A stretch of DNA of 64,000 nt from contig CM061920.1 in assembly GCA_031002005.1 (NCBI GenBank), positions 104,591,447 to 104,655,446 on the forward strand, given 5' to 3'. The notes under the pieces were generated by a model. The model ran no database searches, was not told the DNA's origin, and saw only the letters and a program-made list of their open reading frames with translations. The position numbers and the translations under genes are program-made. The stretch comes from Vandiemenella viatica. Its lineage: Eukaryota; Arthropoda; Insecta; Orthoptera; Morabidae. Below are positions 32,771 to 45,477 of this stretch, one piece after another (the first letter of the stretch is position 1; each line of letters begins with the position of its first letter).

Positions 32771-35459
32771 AGTAATTTCGTTATTAGAGAGTCATTGGTT
32801 GTTCATTAATTTGAAGCCACGTTCGCCTACGGATACAGCTGACCTCACACAGACAACAGTAGCCACTGAAGCATCTCTGTAAATGTTGAAATTTCTGTCC
32901 AAACTAGTATGAATCAAAGTTCATGGATGGCGTCACATATGTAACAACTCTCTCCCACACTTGTTTGTTTAAGCTTGTGAGGTACACAACCTCACATTTT
33001 ATGATTGTGACATTATTAAAGCTATTTTTTTATTTAACAATTGTAATTGTATATAAGTTACTAACTCTGAATTTTAAGTTCCAAGGTCAAAGATGAATAT
33101 AATGAGATCTCTGGAGAATAAATAACAGTCGAGAGAGTTGAAGAAAAAAATTGGAAGGAAGAGGACGTGTTGGTTGTGGAAAGAATATGATTTAAGAGAA
33201 AAGACAAAACATAATGGCTAGATGGAAGCCACGAAGAATCCTGGCGGGATTAATAACAAGAAAATAATAGCCTGAGGGCAAGGAAATTAGGGTTTAATAA
33301 AGATAATGTAATATGACTTTGGAAAAGATAATTGTCTGTTAAATGGAATATATAAAAGTTGTGAGATAAGTAGAAAGTGTTTTATTTGAGATTGAAATAT
33401 AGATATAAACAAAGGAGTTGATTTTAAGTTTGTATGATAAGAATTTGATTAATAATAATTTGATTTACAGCGTGAGTATGGGAATAAAACCAGAAACGGA
33501 CAAAGAGGGATCAAGGAAATCCTTATGTACTGGTCTGGTGCAGGAAATATAAGCAAAAGTATTAATTTAAAAGTATGGTGAAGTAACACTCACATGTGTT
33601 CTCTACGAAATAAAAGGTAACGATATAAGGGTACGTTACAAGCTGATTTATTGTACATATACCGTATAATTTAAGAAGCTCACTCATTCACTCATCACGA
33701 TAGCTATTGGCTGGAGTACGGTGTCAGGTGTCAGCCTTCGCTCGCAAATCAGCAGTCACCGGAGATACCATTAGAAGAAATTCCAGGTTATGCCGACAAC
33801 TTAATAGCTAAGCAACTGCTACCAAATTAGTTGCCATAATACATTGCTTTTCGTAGCATTTCATAGTTAAAAAAAGTCGATAAACTTTACGGCTGAAAAA
33901 GGTGGAATTGGTTTTCAGTAACATAATGAATGCAACATAAAAAAAAAACTTAAATTACTCATGGTCTCTGCTGTATCCACGAATGCAAATTCTTATTCTG
34001 GCCTATGCTAAATTTGAATTCAATTAAAACTTTCGCTAATGTTGTTACTTAACCAAAGTTCCTACTTTTTATATACGTTATACACTTTTTATATATTTTA
34101 CCTATAAATTTCGTTAATGGTCGCTGTACGTGAGTTATTAAGTTATTTATAGTGTACATTAGATGAAATACGTTACCCAATCGAGTATTCAGGCAACTCA
34201 TTTCTTTGGAGTTGCTCAACTCTTTAATAATCTTTAATCTGCATTAAGTTGTCTGGCCGTTACAGACACTGTGAGTAAAGATTACATTACGAATGCCCAG
34301 CATCAACAAAAAAAACAATGTGATGCTTTCGAAGCAAACAGGAATTCTACAAATATTGCAGAGTGAACTATAAGACAAGTTTTTATTTCAGGAAGATCAA
34401 GTCTACAACCTTCGAAACAATTATTCGATTGTTCTGAAGTCCCTGTCCGTATTTAATACATATATTAATTCTTCTGAGTTTTTGAAGCTCAAGAGATTTT
34501 ATTCACCCTAAGGATGAAACACAGGTCAATTTCGTATTTGATTCAATCAGGTCATAATGTTTGACAACTAAAACTGGAACTATTCTAGTCCCGTGACGAT
34601 ACGCATAAAAAGGTCACGGGCTTATACTAGTGTAAAATAATTGGCCAGAACTTCGCAGCTTTTTAAAAAAAATGATTAGTCACAAGGTCGTCGGCCATAC
34701 ATTACAACATATTTTTACAAGGTTTGTTTCTAATTTTATTTCAAAAAGAGTAATTACTATTTAAACTACCGATAATAGAGATGCCAGAATAATAAAAATT
34801 ATAATTCTTTTCTGTGCGTCTGCACACCAGCCGAAAACAATTGACGAATTTTTAACGAAACTGCACATAGAGATAAGTTATATCATTGGTTGTAACATAG
34901 GTAACGTTTTATCCAGATTAGTGAGCAACTGTACAGTGATACAGAGGACAAAATCGTATATTTCAACATTTTTAACTGGGTTTCCAGGCCTCTCCCATAA
35001 AATTATTAAATAATTTCAGCGAAACTTTTATAAAAGAATTTAGTATATCGTCAGAAAACATCAGATCGATAAATAACTATTAAAATTTGTGATTTAACGT
35101 AATGACTTGCCAGAGCCAGATAGAGATTAGATCTATGGCATAATAAGAATTGAGCAGATGCAAGTTTTTCTGTTTGCAGGCGGTTTCTGAGTGAACCCGT
35201 ATGATATGCCTATGTTAACCTCTTTACTGTGACAGCAGATTGTGACGATAACCAGCGAAATGAGGGACCATGTCAACAGGAGTAAGGTTTATCTGGAATT
35301 GTTTTCTAGATTTTGCAGTGTATAGACTAAACATAAATAAGCCGCCAACAGTCTTACTCAATATCTTTTGTAAGCAACATTGGATAATTATTTCAATATA
35401 GTGAATTTTTACTTTTAACTTCTACTGAACCAATAAAACTTGTTCTTTATGAGATAAAT
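32771..35459. other. Unassigned 2.7 kb, AT-rich
   Basis: No frame with recognisable domain and no clear repeat ends. This is the emptiest long stretch of the window. Confidence 0.4.
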
Positions 35460-35790
35460 AACCCGATAGTAGTAGCAGCAAAACCTCTCTGAGTGGTAGG
35501 CAGGAGAACATTTAACGTCTTGTGCTGCTGCAAAGTCTAAAGAACAGGAGGAAGGCACGGGGCGTGATTTATAACGGTCCAAGGCACCGAGGGAGAAAAA
35601 ATAAATACTGGCGTTTAATTTAACCTGTCGGCCGACTGGGCGCGCCGCCTCATAAATAAACGACAGTGATTGCGATGAGATCTCCCACACGCTGGGAGCA
35701 GCACACCTGCACCGGCTGCAGAGGCTCGCTAGGATTCCCTACAGCAATCCACTACCAACACATCTGGGCGATTCAGGAGGAATGGTAAAT
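35460..35790. other. GC-richer island, no gene recognised
   Basis: A GC-richer block includes 'cctcataaataaacgacag' (35648-35666), a homeobox-type motif in GC-rich DNA, as at 22130-22440. A minus-strand frame (35415-35690, 91 codons) crosses it but is not recognisable. Possible conserved non-coding element. Confidence 0.3.
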
Positions 35791-37433
35791 ATTGAAGCAG
35801 GTGGTAGTAAAAACAATATTGATAAAAAAAGTTGTTTATAAACTGTATCCGATTTCATTTCAGTTTTAAGGTACAGTTGCTGTAAAGTTATTCGTAAATT
35901 AAAACTTTAAAAAAATTATCGAGAGCATACAAATAACTTATTGAAGTACTGAAAAAGTATTGAAAAAGTATGCACAAGAGACGAATTACTCGCTCGCATT
36001 GTAAACACTGCTACCCTCATAAAAGAACACCAAAACGTACCCAGAAGAGCTACATGCACTGTGGCGAAACGTGTTGTAAAGTCTATAGAAGTTGTGGCAT
36101 AACATGGAGAAGTCAAAAAAGGAGTTGGTTGCTGGGGAAACAACAGCGTAACAAGCACCAGCGGGCGAGCAAGAAGGTTTAGTGTGAACGTTTCGGGTTG
36201 AAGATATATAGTTGCTGCTTATAGAGGACCTTCGTAATATTTGGATACGAATTAGTAAAGTGTAAAAGAAATAAAGATCGATGAATTAAATGAAAGGTTG
36301 TCGTCACTCAAGTGTTTAAGGATTAAGTTTGTTTTGAAGTTTCGACCCAAGACTTGGGAAGAATATTTATTAGAATAACAACACGACTCTAACACATTAA
36401 AAAACGATGACAATAATCCTAATAAAATACGAAAAATTCGATGGTGGGATTTTAGAATTTTTGATTTAAACTGTTGAAAAATGCTGTATGCGTTTGTCTT
36501 TGCATGACTAAAGTACTTCAACAAGTTATTTGTGTGTTCATGATAATTTTCTGAGGTTTATTTTATGCACCACAATCCAGCATGGTCCCCAATCTCCGCT
36601 TCCTAAACTACGCATTTCACAAACAACGAACACACTGATCACACGTTGAACATAGTTATACGTTTTATAGAAACGGTAAACTTTTCACCTCTCCCCTTAG
36701 TACTTACTGCGACCTGGTAGCAGGTAGCAAGTATAAAATGCTTGGGGTTAGCAAGCGCATGCGGCCGAAAAACCATACCTGTTAATTTAATCATGCCAAG
36801 GAAACGTAAAACTCATCAAAGGCAGCTGACTCCAAACAGTCAGGAAAATATAGTGATTACTAGAGCAATAGCTAATTGAAATGATGAAAAAACACTTGAA
36901 TGTAGATATAATAATAAATCTTACTAAATATGCTTTAATTTAGTGATTAAAGATATCATTTTACCTGATATTATGAGATTATGTTTTTCGATGTTTTGTT
37001 GGATGTTAGTAATAAACAAAAATATATTTCTTTTGATGATAGTAATGACGCTTTCTGAGTTTGACAGTAAAATGACAAGAACGCTTCTGCCATATTCTCC
37101 GAAGTAAGATATACGTAAAGTATCAATAAAGTAAATATCTGAATATTTCGATCTCTTCTGTAGTTAATTTATATTTTTTGTATGAAAGTTTTGTGGAAGG
37201 GGTAAGTTCTTGATTTAAAAATAAAATAAAAAAATAAACGACAAACAAGATGAAAAACCAGTGTCTTCGGTTCTTAATAATGCGCTGTGCCTGATTAAAT
37301 TTCCTGCATATAAATTCCATTAAAATCTCCGGAAAACGTCTGTCATGCAAATGGTATGTTCATTATTGTTTTACCCGTAGACTGATGGCACATTATTACC
37401 CCTCTCTTTTTCCCCCCCCTTTTTCTAATGGCA
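35791..37433. other. Unassigned AT-rich stretch
   Basis: Short frames on both strands over 35916-36182 mirror each other's composition and have no domain. Nothing else is seen. Confidence 0.4.
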
Positions 37434-37680
37434 AAAGGCCTTACTTTTTTTATTGCTTTACGCCTTGTCGATGTCGTGGTCATTAGAGGTGGGATAGGAC
37501 TGGGGACAAGGAATTGGAAGGAATATAGCCATGGCCTTTTTGAAGGAAACATCCCGGCATTCGCCTTGAGTGATTTGGAGAAACCATGGAAAACCCAAAT
37601 CTGGATGCCAGGACGGGAACTCGAACCTGCATCCTCCCGAATGCGAGGCCATAGCGTTAACCACCCACCACGTTCAGTGG
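37434..37680 (-). mobile_element. SINE family A, full-length reference copy, minus strand
   Basis: About 247 bases and the most complete copy in the window. On the minus strand: an A-box-like 'gtgggtggttaacgctatgg', a B-box 'aggttcgagttccc', a core with 'ggttttccatgg', 'aatgccgggatg' and 'ggccatgg', and a 3' end 'gaccacgacatcgacaagg' followed by an A-rich tail (plus-strand T run at 37434-37455). It shows that family A is a tRNA-derived SINE with a conserved central domain of about 70 bases. Confidence 0.85.
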
Positions 37681-39209
37681 CTTACTTTTAAAGAGTCATC
37701 GGAATCTTCTGCGTGTTTAAGTAAATTAATAAAATGATGATTATCGTCCTCAAATAATTGCTGTCTTCTTCTTTTGTAATTGGGTCAGTATTTCTTATAC
37801 TTAGGTAGTTATAAATTGAGAGTTATCATTATTTTCTTTTTTTCTGAAAGATGTTTTCTATATTCCACACCTCCTCCTTCATACAATCCAGCAACCGACA
37901 GTTCACGATGCTTCATCGCTGGCCAATGTAACAGTTTTACTATAGGGTGTATTATTTCTAGATATGTGGGATTTGTATTGAACGAAATTGCTTCTAGCAT
38001 TTTATTGTTTCCACTAGTGAAGGGTAATACGTCATTAGTAGAACAGTGTTATCCTCAATGTGAACTGCAGAGAAAATGAACATTTAGGAGTATATATGTA
38101 AGGTTAATTTTCACAGTATCAGTAATGTCGTCAGTGCTGTCACTAAAGCGAAATGTTTTTAAAAATTCAGATATATGTATGGTTTGTGGAGATTAGGCAC
38201 CGTTAACCATATTTCATTATTCTACCATGTCACCAATGTGGTATGTGATGTAGCGATCTAAAAATAGCATGTATACATGGATTAATCGGTCCATCGACTT
38301 CAGTCCCAAATGTGGTTTAAGACTTCCGTCATCTTCATAACGTATCATTACATTAACAATTTATGCAAGAAATAGAAAAAAAGTAAAGTAAGTAACACGA
38401 AAAACAATCTGTCCTCGCACTCCATGGAAACGGGTAATACAAGTTTCCATGATATTACCCCTATTTTAAGCGCAACTGTACTCAATACTAACACATCAGA
38501 TGTCGTCGAGCATTTCGTTACACAGCGCGGACTTACGTGAAGTAACTGGCAGTGATATATTGAAGATAGGACTGCGTCGTTTCCGTCAGATCATTTAAAA
38601 CATTAAGATCTAATTACCCTGAGAGCCATTACAACACACCATACGTTGTCAGAAACAGCCACCAGGCTCACGATATTTTACAGCATTAAACTACACAGCT
38701 AATTTCGTATACAAGGTATAAACATTGCATTCTTGTTACCCCGTCCAGCTATGAAGAAGCAAATTGGAAAAGCTACGAATTCTGGGTATTAATAATGAGC
38801 AATCCCTTTGGTTCAGTCACCGTTTGCTCCGCAGTTTTATCTTCGTAATGGCTGAAGGAAATGTAAAAAACATTGTTGGCAAAATATTGTATCTTCGCAA
38901 TTTTGACAGTCTAAACACTAGGGCCAGTTAGCCAAAACTAAGGAGGAATATTTATCAGAATCAGGTAGGCTGAAGCATAAAATTATAGGCTGACGTCATA
39001 TGAAGTAGTTTACAAAAGTTTCGTATTGTAATGGATTTCCTGTATCCGTTAATTGTATCAACGGTTTTAAAGAAATTATGTGTTATAGAAAGAAACGGAG
39101 AAATTAGTATCTTCGCACTGAAATCATAGTCAGTCTTTACGAAGTATCATGTCGGTTGAAGAACCATAGTCATAAGTTTGTTTGATTCTCACTAGAAGTC
39201 AGTGAATTA
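37681..39209. other. Unassigned 1.5 kb
   Basis: No gene or repeat end seen. Confidence 0.4.
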
Positions 39210-40016
39210 CACTGATCAGCCGTAACATTATGACCACCTCCTTACTAGCATATTGGTCAACCTTTAGAAAGCAATACAGCAGCGGTTCGGCGTATCATGG
39301 GTTCTACAAGTCGTTGGTAGCGGTACAGAGGTATCTTATATTTTTAAGCACAGGTCACGAAATTCCCTTAAATCTCGGGCCAGCGGTTTGTGGGCGCGGT
39401 GACTGGGAACGAGCATCTCGGCAACATCTGTAAGCGTGCTGCTGTAGTGAGCATCTGTGGAACCACGAGTAGGCGACAATGTGGTGGACACCCACGCCAC
39501 ATCACAGAACGTGGATGTCGGAGGCTTGCCCGCTCTGTAAAGTAGGGTAGGCGGTGATCTGTGGCAGATCTGATGGAAGAGTACATTTCTGGTGCTTCCA
39601 GAAGTGTTTCAGAGCACAAGAATCGCGAATCTGCCACAGATAAAAACCTATCCTGCTTTACAGAGCGGGCAAGCCTCCAACATTCACGTACTCTGATGTG
39701 GAGTGGATGGCCACTACATTGTCGCCTACTCGGCCTTGAAACACTTTACATACACCACAGTAGAACGCTTACAGCTAACCAGCCTCTCCGTTTCCAAGAT
39801 GCTCGTTCCCAGTCGCTGCGCCCCTACAAACCGCTAGCCCGTAATTTAAGGGAATTTAGTGACCTGTGCATAGAAATCTGGTATCAGGTACCTTTGGAAG
39901 TCTACCAAGGACGGACTTCTAGAATCAATGCTTCGCCGAACCGCTGATGTATTTCGTTCGAATGGTGGACCAATATGTTAGTAAGTAGGTGGTTATAATG
40001 TTTTGGCTGATCAGTG
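39210..40016. mobile_element. 807-bp fold-back Tc1/mariner-type element
   Basis: Flanked by TA on both sides (39208-39209 and 40017-40018), the duplication made by Tc1/mariner transposases. The ends are cactgatcagcc and its inverse. The inverted arms are nearly the whole element: agcggttcgg at 39281-39290 pairs with 39936-39945 in exact register, and gaggcttgcccgctctgtaa at 39521-39540 pairs with 39658-39677 after a 28-base offset. The loop is near 39571-39627. Frames on opposite strands (39368-39637 minus, 39561-39947 plus) give similar peptides only because the arms mirror each other. Non-autonomous, with no transposase motif recognised. Confidence 0.85.
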
Positions 40017-40392
40017 TATAACCAAAGAATAACGTTCTATGTCGAAATTCTCTTTTAGGATACTGACACTTGCTAAGACCTTATCAAGGGGCAAACCATC
40101 ATTTTTAATCACATAGCTTTCACAATCCAGTGAAAATAATATGAAATTAAATATGAATGCTATCTTTATAAGCTGAAACATGTTGCTTAGATTTCCTACG
40201 ACTTCCTAGTTGAAAGATGTCAACTGGCTTACATCCATGTTTCCCCGGTTATGGAATTTAGTCACGTTACTTGGTGCTAGAGGTATACCCTGTCGTCGTG
40301 TCATCAAAATTTATTGTTTCAGAATATACTTTTTTTCTTAATATACTACCTAAGCGTGGTCTTCAATACGAATGTCGGTTGTACCATCCTGA
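40017..40392. other. Unassigned
   Basis: AT-rich, no signals. Confidence 0.4.
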
Positions 40393-40644
40393 AGCAGTGG
40401 TACTGAGTCTGGTATCAGAGGTAGGACTATCAGTTCCTTCCCTCCTACATTGCCTAAACCGGTAATCCTATCATGTAAAGGGTACCTACAGTTTGACATT
40501 TAATCTGAACCACTGAGACATTATTGTAGATAAAGGACGATTTAAGAGCCTTTGAAAATCACTTTCGAGACAGGGATTGGAAACGGGGACTTTTCCTTCG
40601 ATCTCCAGTCAGTCGCCTTGACCACTGAGCCACCAGAACGCTCT
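40393..40644 (-). mobile_element. SINE family C, diverged copy, minus strand
   Basis: Matches 27369-27671 in order: 'cctacagtttgacatttaat', 'gacagggattggaaacgggg' (decayed reverse B-box), 'tcgatctccagtcag', 'cgccttgaccactgagcc', 'accagaacgctct'. The B-box is damaged and no target duplication is left. Confidence 0.75.
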
Positions 40645-41934
40645 GTTAAATTACTATGTGACAGGAATGAACACCGTTCGTTGATTTACATATGGTTGAA
40701 CGGTTATCACTTAAAAATAAATAAATGAAATATACAGGATCTGAGGTTGCACATGTGATTGCACGTGACTGAATAGTTATCCTCTATGAGGGGAAAGCCT
40801 ATTCCGAATACGGAATCCTCTCTCCTCCAGCGCTGAGATAGCAGGTTCCGATAAAGACGGCTTCCTGAATACGGAAGGCGGCGGGGATGCAGCCTCTTCG
40901 GCCGGCATTCAATAGATTCCAGCAGGCTATTCAGCCAGGATACGCCCCTTTCTCCACGTACTCCGCATCCTCCAACACATTTCATCAAGTATTAACCAGG
41001 ATCACAGGTATGTATGGCTGATACAACAGCAGTTCAATACAAATTTTGTCACCAATCAAATAGTAAGTGAATAAATTTAAAATTATCCACCGATAATGCT
41101 TTTCTCTTGTATAACTTCTTATCCCACTGCATAATAAACAATATCACATTCAGCTTATTGTACATGCAGTATTTCTTCTCTATTTTTTTTTTTTTGTTTT
41201 TTTGTTGTTTTTTTGTTATGGCATGAACGCCAGTTGCTTCAAAAAATATAATCCCATTTTTAAAGTGTGGATTAAAAACTGAAATTCAATCGAGTAATGC
41301 GAAATACATTTTTAATCATGAAGCTTCTGTCTCGGTACAGTATATCATGCGTTGTAACAGTTCTATATAATTAACTTTGATCTCTAATTTCGATAATAAT
41401 ACGAATCTAGTTTAAATATTTTATTGAATTATTTATTATATTTTGAAAATATAACTTCATTTTATGCTAATTAGGCTTAATTGTCAATAAATGGAATTCA
41501 ATTTGACTTTAATACGAGAGTTATTTGTTCGAGAAGGTTTTCGTTACGTTCAAATTGGCGTGACATTACTGGACTCCAATATTCAATATTAGAGCGAGTT
41601 TAGCTACCCATTCTTAGTTTGCTTATCTATTACTTCACGCTTTAAATTTTATTTCGTATTACCGTATTTAATTAGACTAGTTTAATTGGATAGATCTCCA
41701 AGAGTTTCTCATTTGAAATAATTTTATTTTCATGCAGAGAAGAATCTAGATCTTCCTGATTATATGTTCAATCCCGAGATTCTCCGGTAGCTAGTGTAGG
41801 TAACATTACTCTCGGATACTAAGATAAGTGGCCGATTCAGTTCAAAAATTTGTTAATCATTTCCATGTCATCTCCGCGAGCACTATGAACTACGCGAGGT
41901 TTAAGCCAGTTTTTACAATATTTTTTCTTTAGGT
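40645..41934. other. Unassigned, T-rich simple sequence at 41184-41217
   Basis: A minus-strand frame over 40707-40988 in a GC-richer patch is unrecognised. The rest is AT-rich. Confidence 0.35.
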
Positions 41935-42130
41935 GCGTTGGACGATTTTTGGGTGGGGGTTAAATACATGAGATCACGACTTCCCGTCACCTACATGCTA
42001 CATGATATGCGCGTTGGACGCTTTTTGGATGGGTAAAATTTTGTTAGTTCCCGTCACCAACATGCTAATATTAACAGTGTATCTGTAGCTATAGGTACGA
42101 CGTGTTGCGCTTGGACAGCAGTGAAAGTAT
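41935..42130 (+). repeat. Two partial tandem copies of the SINE D body
   Basis: The block 'gcgttggacgatttttgg' followed by 'cccgtcacc.acatgcta' occurs at about 41936-41999 and again at about 42009-42077, 74 bases apart. It recurs in the SINE at 43540-43780. No tRNA head is attached here. Confidence 0.6.
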
Positions 42131-42159
42131 AGATTAAACTTGTATGTAATATTTACTAG

Positions 42160-43325
42160 CCTCAAAGCCCGTCAAAAATTACGGGTTTAACGCAATTTTC
42201 TGGCAATTCACCTCTTTGCAGTTGCTTAACTAAATAGAATTGTTACAAAATAAAACTGAATTTAATTTCTCGTCGCTTGCGCTGTAGTAAATAGTTACAA
42301 TTGTCAACTTGGTCCATGTTGCATTACAGCCTAACCACAATCTCCACTAATATGCGCTTAGAAAATCGAAGCTTCAATCACACGCGAATTAATACTTTCC
42401 CTCTGTGATGAAGATCGTTGTTTTAATGGCTGAAACAGCTTACATACGGCTGAAATAATGACCCCAGTGAAAAAGAAGGATGCTAAAAAAAATCTCAACA
42501 ACTTAGGTATGCCACGTAAAATTAGTTTTAGACCGCATAGATCGCGATCAATTCGAACTTCTTTCATTCAAACCAAGTAACGATTTCAGAAAAATACATA
42601 CTTTTCTTTCAGTGTTCTGGCAATTAATTTTTTTAACAATTGCTTAACTAAATAGAATTGTTGCCAACTAACGCTCAATTTAATTCCTCGTGCCTTGGGC
42701 TGTAGCAAAAGGTTTCCGTTTCAATTCTGCTCCAGGTTACAATTTAACCTAACCACATTCTACGCAAAACTTGCTGCCAGAGAAAACAAGTATTCAATCA
42801 TACGCATATTAATACAAGTGCCATAACACATTTTAGTGGCAATAATGCATCGCGATATAAATTTGATCAAAAAACGTCATGGGTTTTTACAACTTTCTTT
42901 TTTGTTATCCGTGATTCATATCGATATTACAACGTTTGAATTGCTAACGCAGTTACATGCGGCTGAGATATGTTATCAGTGAAAGTAAAGGAAATTAAAC
43001 AACAAATTAATTAACAACTTCCGTCATGTCACGTAATATTAGTTTTAATAGTAGTCTAGACTGTATACACCGCGATCAGTGTAGAACTACTATCATTCAA
43101 ATTGAGTAATGATCTAAGTAGCAGGACACTAATGAAAACAATTTAAATTATTTTTTAAGAAATTAAAGTACTGATGCCCTGTGCTGTAACGCCAAGTTCC
43201 GGTTGTAATAACAATCTAATCAAAACGAACGCTAATCGAAAATTAAAGCTTCTATATTACATATGTATTGTCAAATATTTTAACGAGTACTCTTACTTCT
43301 AATGAATATTAAATAAATTGACAAC
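42160..43325 (+). repeat. Satellite array 2, first block
   Basis: About three diverged units. The marker 'ttgcttaactaaatagaatt' occurs at 42222 and 42641 (418 apart), and 'acgtaa.attagtttta' at about 42515 and 43031 (about 515 apart). Unit length therefore varies between about 0.4 and 0.55 kb through internal indels. Other shared blocks are 'tcaatcacacgcg.attaata' and 'cagcctaaccacaa'. The same family forms a second block at 55843-58080, 13 kb away. The minus-strand frame at 42358-42567 is an artefact of the repeat. Confidence 0.8.
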
Positions 43326-43539
43326 GGCGGCAGAGTTTGCAACCGCCATAATGTCGTGTTTGATCGATCGATTAACTCAGCTAGTTACCCGAGAAAATTT
43401 TATTCATTCTCAACGCCGAGAAAACCTCCAGTCTTATACACATAAAGATTTTTGACCATCTTGACTATAATTTTTATTTGTTTGTAATATATCTGACATT
43501 AATCGTTTGAATTAGATGTTATAAATACGCAGCCATTGG
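43326..43539. other. Unassigned spacer
   Basis: Short AT-rich spacer between satellite and SINE. Confidence 0.4.
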
Positions 43540-43780
43540 CGGTCCCCGTGGGCGAAGTCGTAAAGCGCTGTACCGCTGAATGGAAGGTCACGGGATCGAT
43601 TCCACGATCGGAGAAACTATCTTGAAGTGAAAACTCGTTTAGGTGCATTGGGCGATTTTTGGATGGGTAAAATCTTATTATCTCGTGTCACCGACATGCC
43701 AATGTTAACAGTATATACAGTACGTAACTGTAAGTATGAGGTGTTGTTCGTATGATACTCATGGTTTTGAGTTTTCACTT
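43540..43780 (+). mobile_element. tRNA-derived SINE, family D
   Basis: The head resembles a tRNA: A-box-like 'gtgggcgaagtcgtaaagcg' and B-box-like 'ggatcgattcc' (about 43593-43603). The body has 'gcattgggcgatttttgg' and 'gtgtcaccgacatgcc', shared with 41935-42130. A short inverted pair, gaagtgaaaactc near 43624 and gagttttcacttc near 43778, brackets the body, unusual for a SINE and perhaps chance. Confidence 0.65.
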
Positions 43781-43939
43781 CTGTCGAAAGTCCACAATGA
43801 CTGCCAATTCATATAAATATATCGTTTCCTTTCCTCGGATTTTAGCATTGGCCCATCCATGTGAGGAACAGAATAAATTTTGTAGAGATGTACATAGAAT
43901 CAGTATTTAATGCCTGACAAAAAAGTGTAGTACTCTGAA

Positions 43940-44620
43940 GGAGAGGAGGAAACAAAATTAAACTTCATGGGTGGATATGTCATATGATGTTATTTTACAA
44001 ATAACAAAATCGAGTAAAGTTTACAAAGAACTTGGCAGTACGAGCCCACTTACCTGTATGACGTTACACCCCCTCTGACCTGTGTGCATGCAATAATTCG
44101 GTTGGGAAGGGTGTCATAAAACCGCATTATCCTCTCCTGGGGCAGGCTGGCCCACAACTATTGCAACCTTGATATACTAAATACTAGCACTGGGATCCAA
44201 GCTACTCCTCTACGTATTCTGTCTGAAGCAGATCTGGGGACCTTGCTGGTAATGGGAATACTTCAACATCACGCAGACAATTCATAGAAACACGCGCTCT
44301 TTGTGGACGGGAATGGTCCTGTTGAAAAATGTCACCACGATGTTGTTGCAAGAGATGTAGTAGATAACAGGATGTCCTTGATGTACCGTATGTAAAAAAA
44401 AGGAAATATTGGATATCAGGAAAGGATATGACTGTGTTATGACACTCTTCAAAACCGAATCAGCGCATGAATTTAGCCCAGAGGAGATGCAACACCATAT
44501 TAATAACAGGGCTCATTCTGCCAAGTTCTTAGAAAATTTGACTTGATTTTGTATTAACTGAAATAACATCACATACCCTCGCAAACCTTATAGTTTCATT
44601 TAATTTGCTCTTCTCTTTCT
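43940..44620 (-). mobile_element. Fold-back derivative of a Tc1 element with transposase C-terminus
   Basis: The minus strand over about 44040-44380 encodes a decayed Tc1-type transposase C-terminus: FQQDHSRPQRARV holds the second catalytic Asp, and SPDLLQTEYV holds the Glu of the DDE triad (usual SPDLSPIEHVWD). The remainder is broken, and the N-terminal two-thirds are missing. The end of the transposase together with the element end exists twice, inverted: 43940-44119 and about 44437-44620 pair, for example aaagaacttggcag with ctgccaagttctt. The remaining C-terminal region lies in the loop. The element is thus a palindrome built from one end of a Tc1 transposon. No clear TA duplication was identified. 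Confidence 0.75.
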
Positions 44621-44699
44621 GCGTGCTTCACCTTTTTTCCAGGCAGTTTAGATTTAAACCATCATCTGACGCTGTAGAAAATAAATGATGGATCTGAAC

Positions 44700-44990
44700 A
44701 TCTAAGCAATAAGCCGCGCCATATCGTGTTGTTCTGAACTGTACGAGACACCGTCAGTGTTGTGTCTGGTCGCCATTTGCACACTCAGCGCTGCAGCGGA
44801 TCGAGTAATTGGACTCATTAACGCCCAAAATTGGGCGCACAACAAATATTTTAACGACAGCGAACAGACGCGCTCTCCCACGGGCATTAGTTCGGCTGAC
44901 GTGTGCTCGTCACGTGCTGTGCTCAAATCCACAGATAAATAAATATGTCCTAACGCGATGCTCTCGTTCATTCTTATAAGGTGGTGTTAG
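44700..44990. other. GC-richer block, unclassified
   Basis: Higher GC than its flanks and open on both strands (89 codons minus at 44702-44971, 61 codons plus at 44757-44942). Not recognised. Ends in 'agataaataaatatg', which could be a short retroposon tail. Confidence 0.3.
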
Positions 44991-45451
44991 CTCTCGATAA
45001 ATACATGCTTGCCCATACTTTACTGAAAACACGCACATTTAGTTGTTTCCAAGTATGTGGTCAGGACAGCTGCCACTTCGTTTACTGTCTTTACATTTTG
45101 ATATCGGAATTTTATTCGGTTCAGCATGATATTTAAATTTCTAACACGTATTGATACTTGCACCTAAATTGCCTATCGTATCATATTTCATAGCAGAAAG
45201 CAATTTACAGGTATTAAAAATTATTTTATTAATACTTTAATACAAAAATATTCTTTAAAATCAAATGTCTTTAAACTAGTTCTATTTGTCTAACTGATTA
45301 GGGTATTTATAAGATGCCTTAAAAACTTAACAGTAAAATACAAAGAAACACAGCATGTGATCTACGTTATAGTTACATTAATAAAAACAAACACATCTAA
45401 TGGTAATTTTTAATTACTTCAAACTAACTACATACGTTACTAATTCAATTT

Positions 45452-45477
45452 ATATATATATATATATATATATATAC
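45452..45477. repeat. (TA)n microsatellite
   Basis: Thirteen uninterrupted TA dinucleotides. Confidence 0.9.

Noticed and set aside
39368..39947. Pair of similar proteins on opposite strands
   Set aside because: By-product of the inverted arms of the fold-back element.
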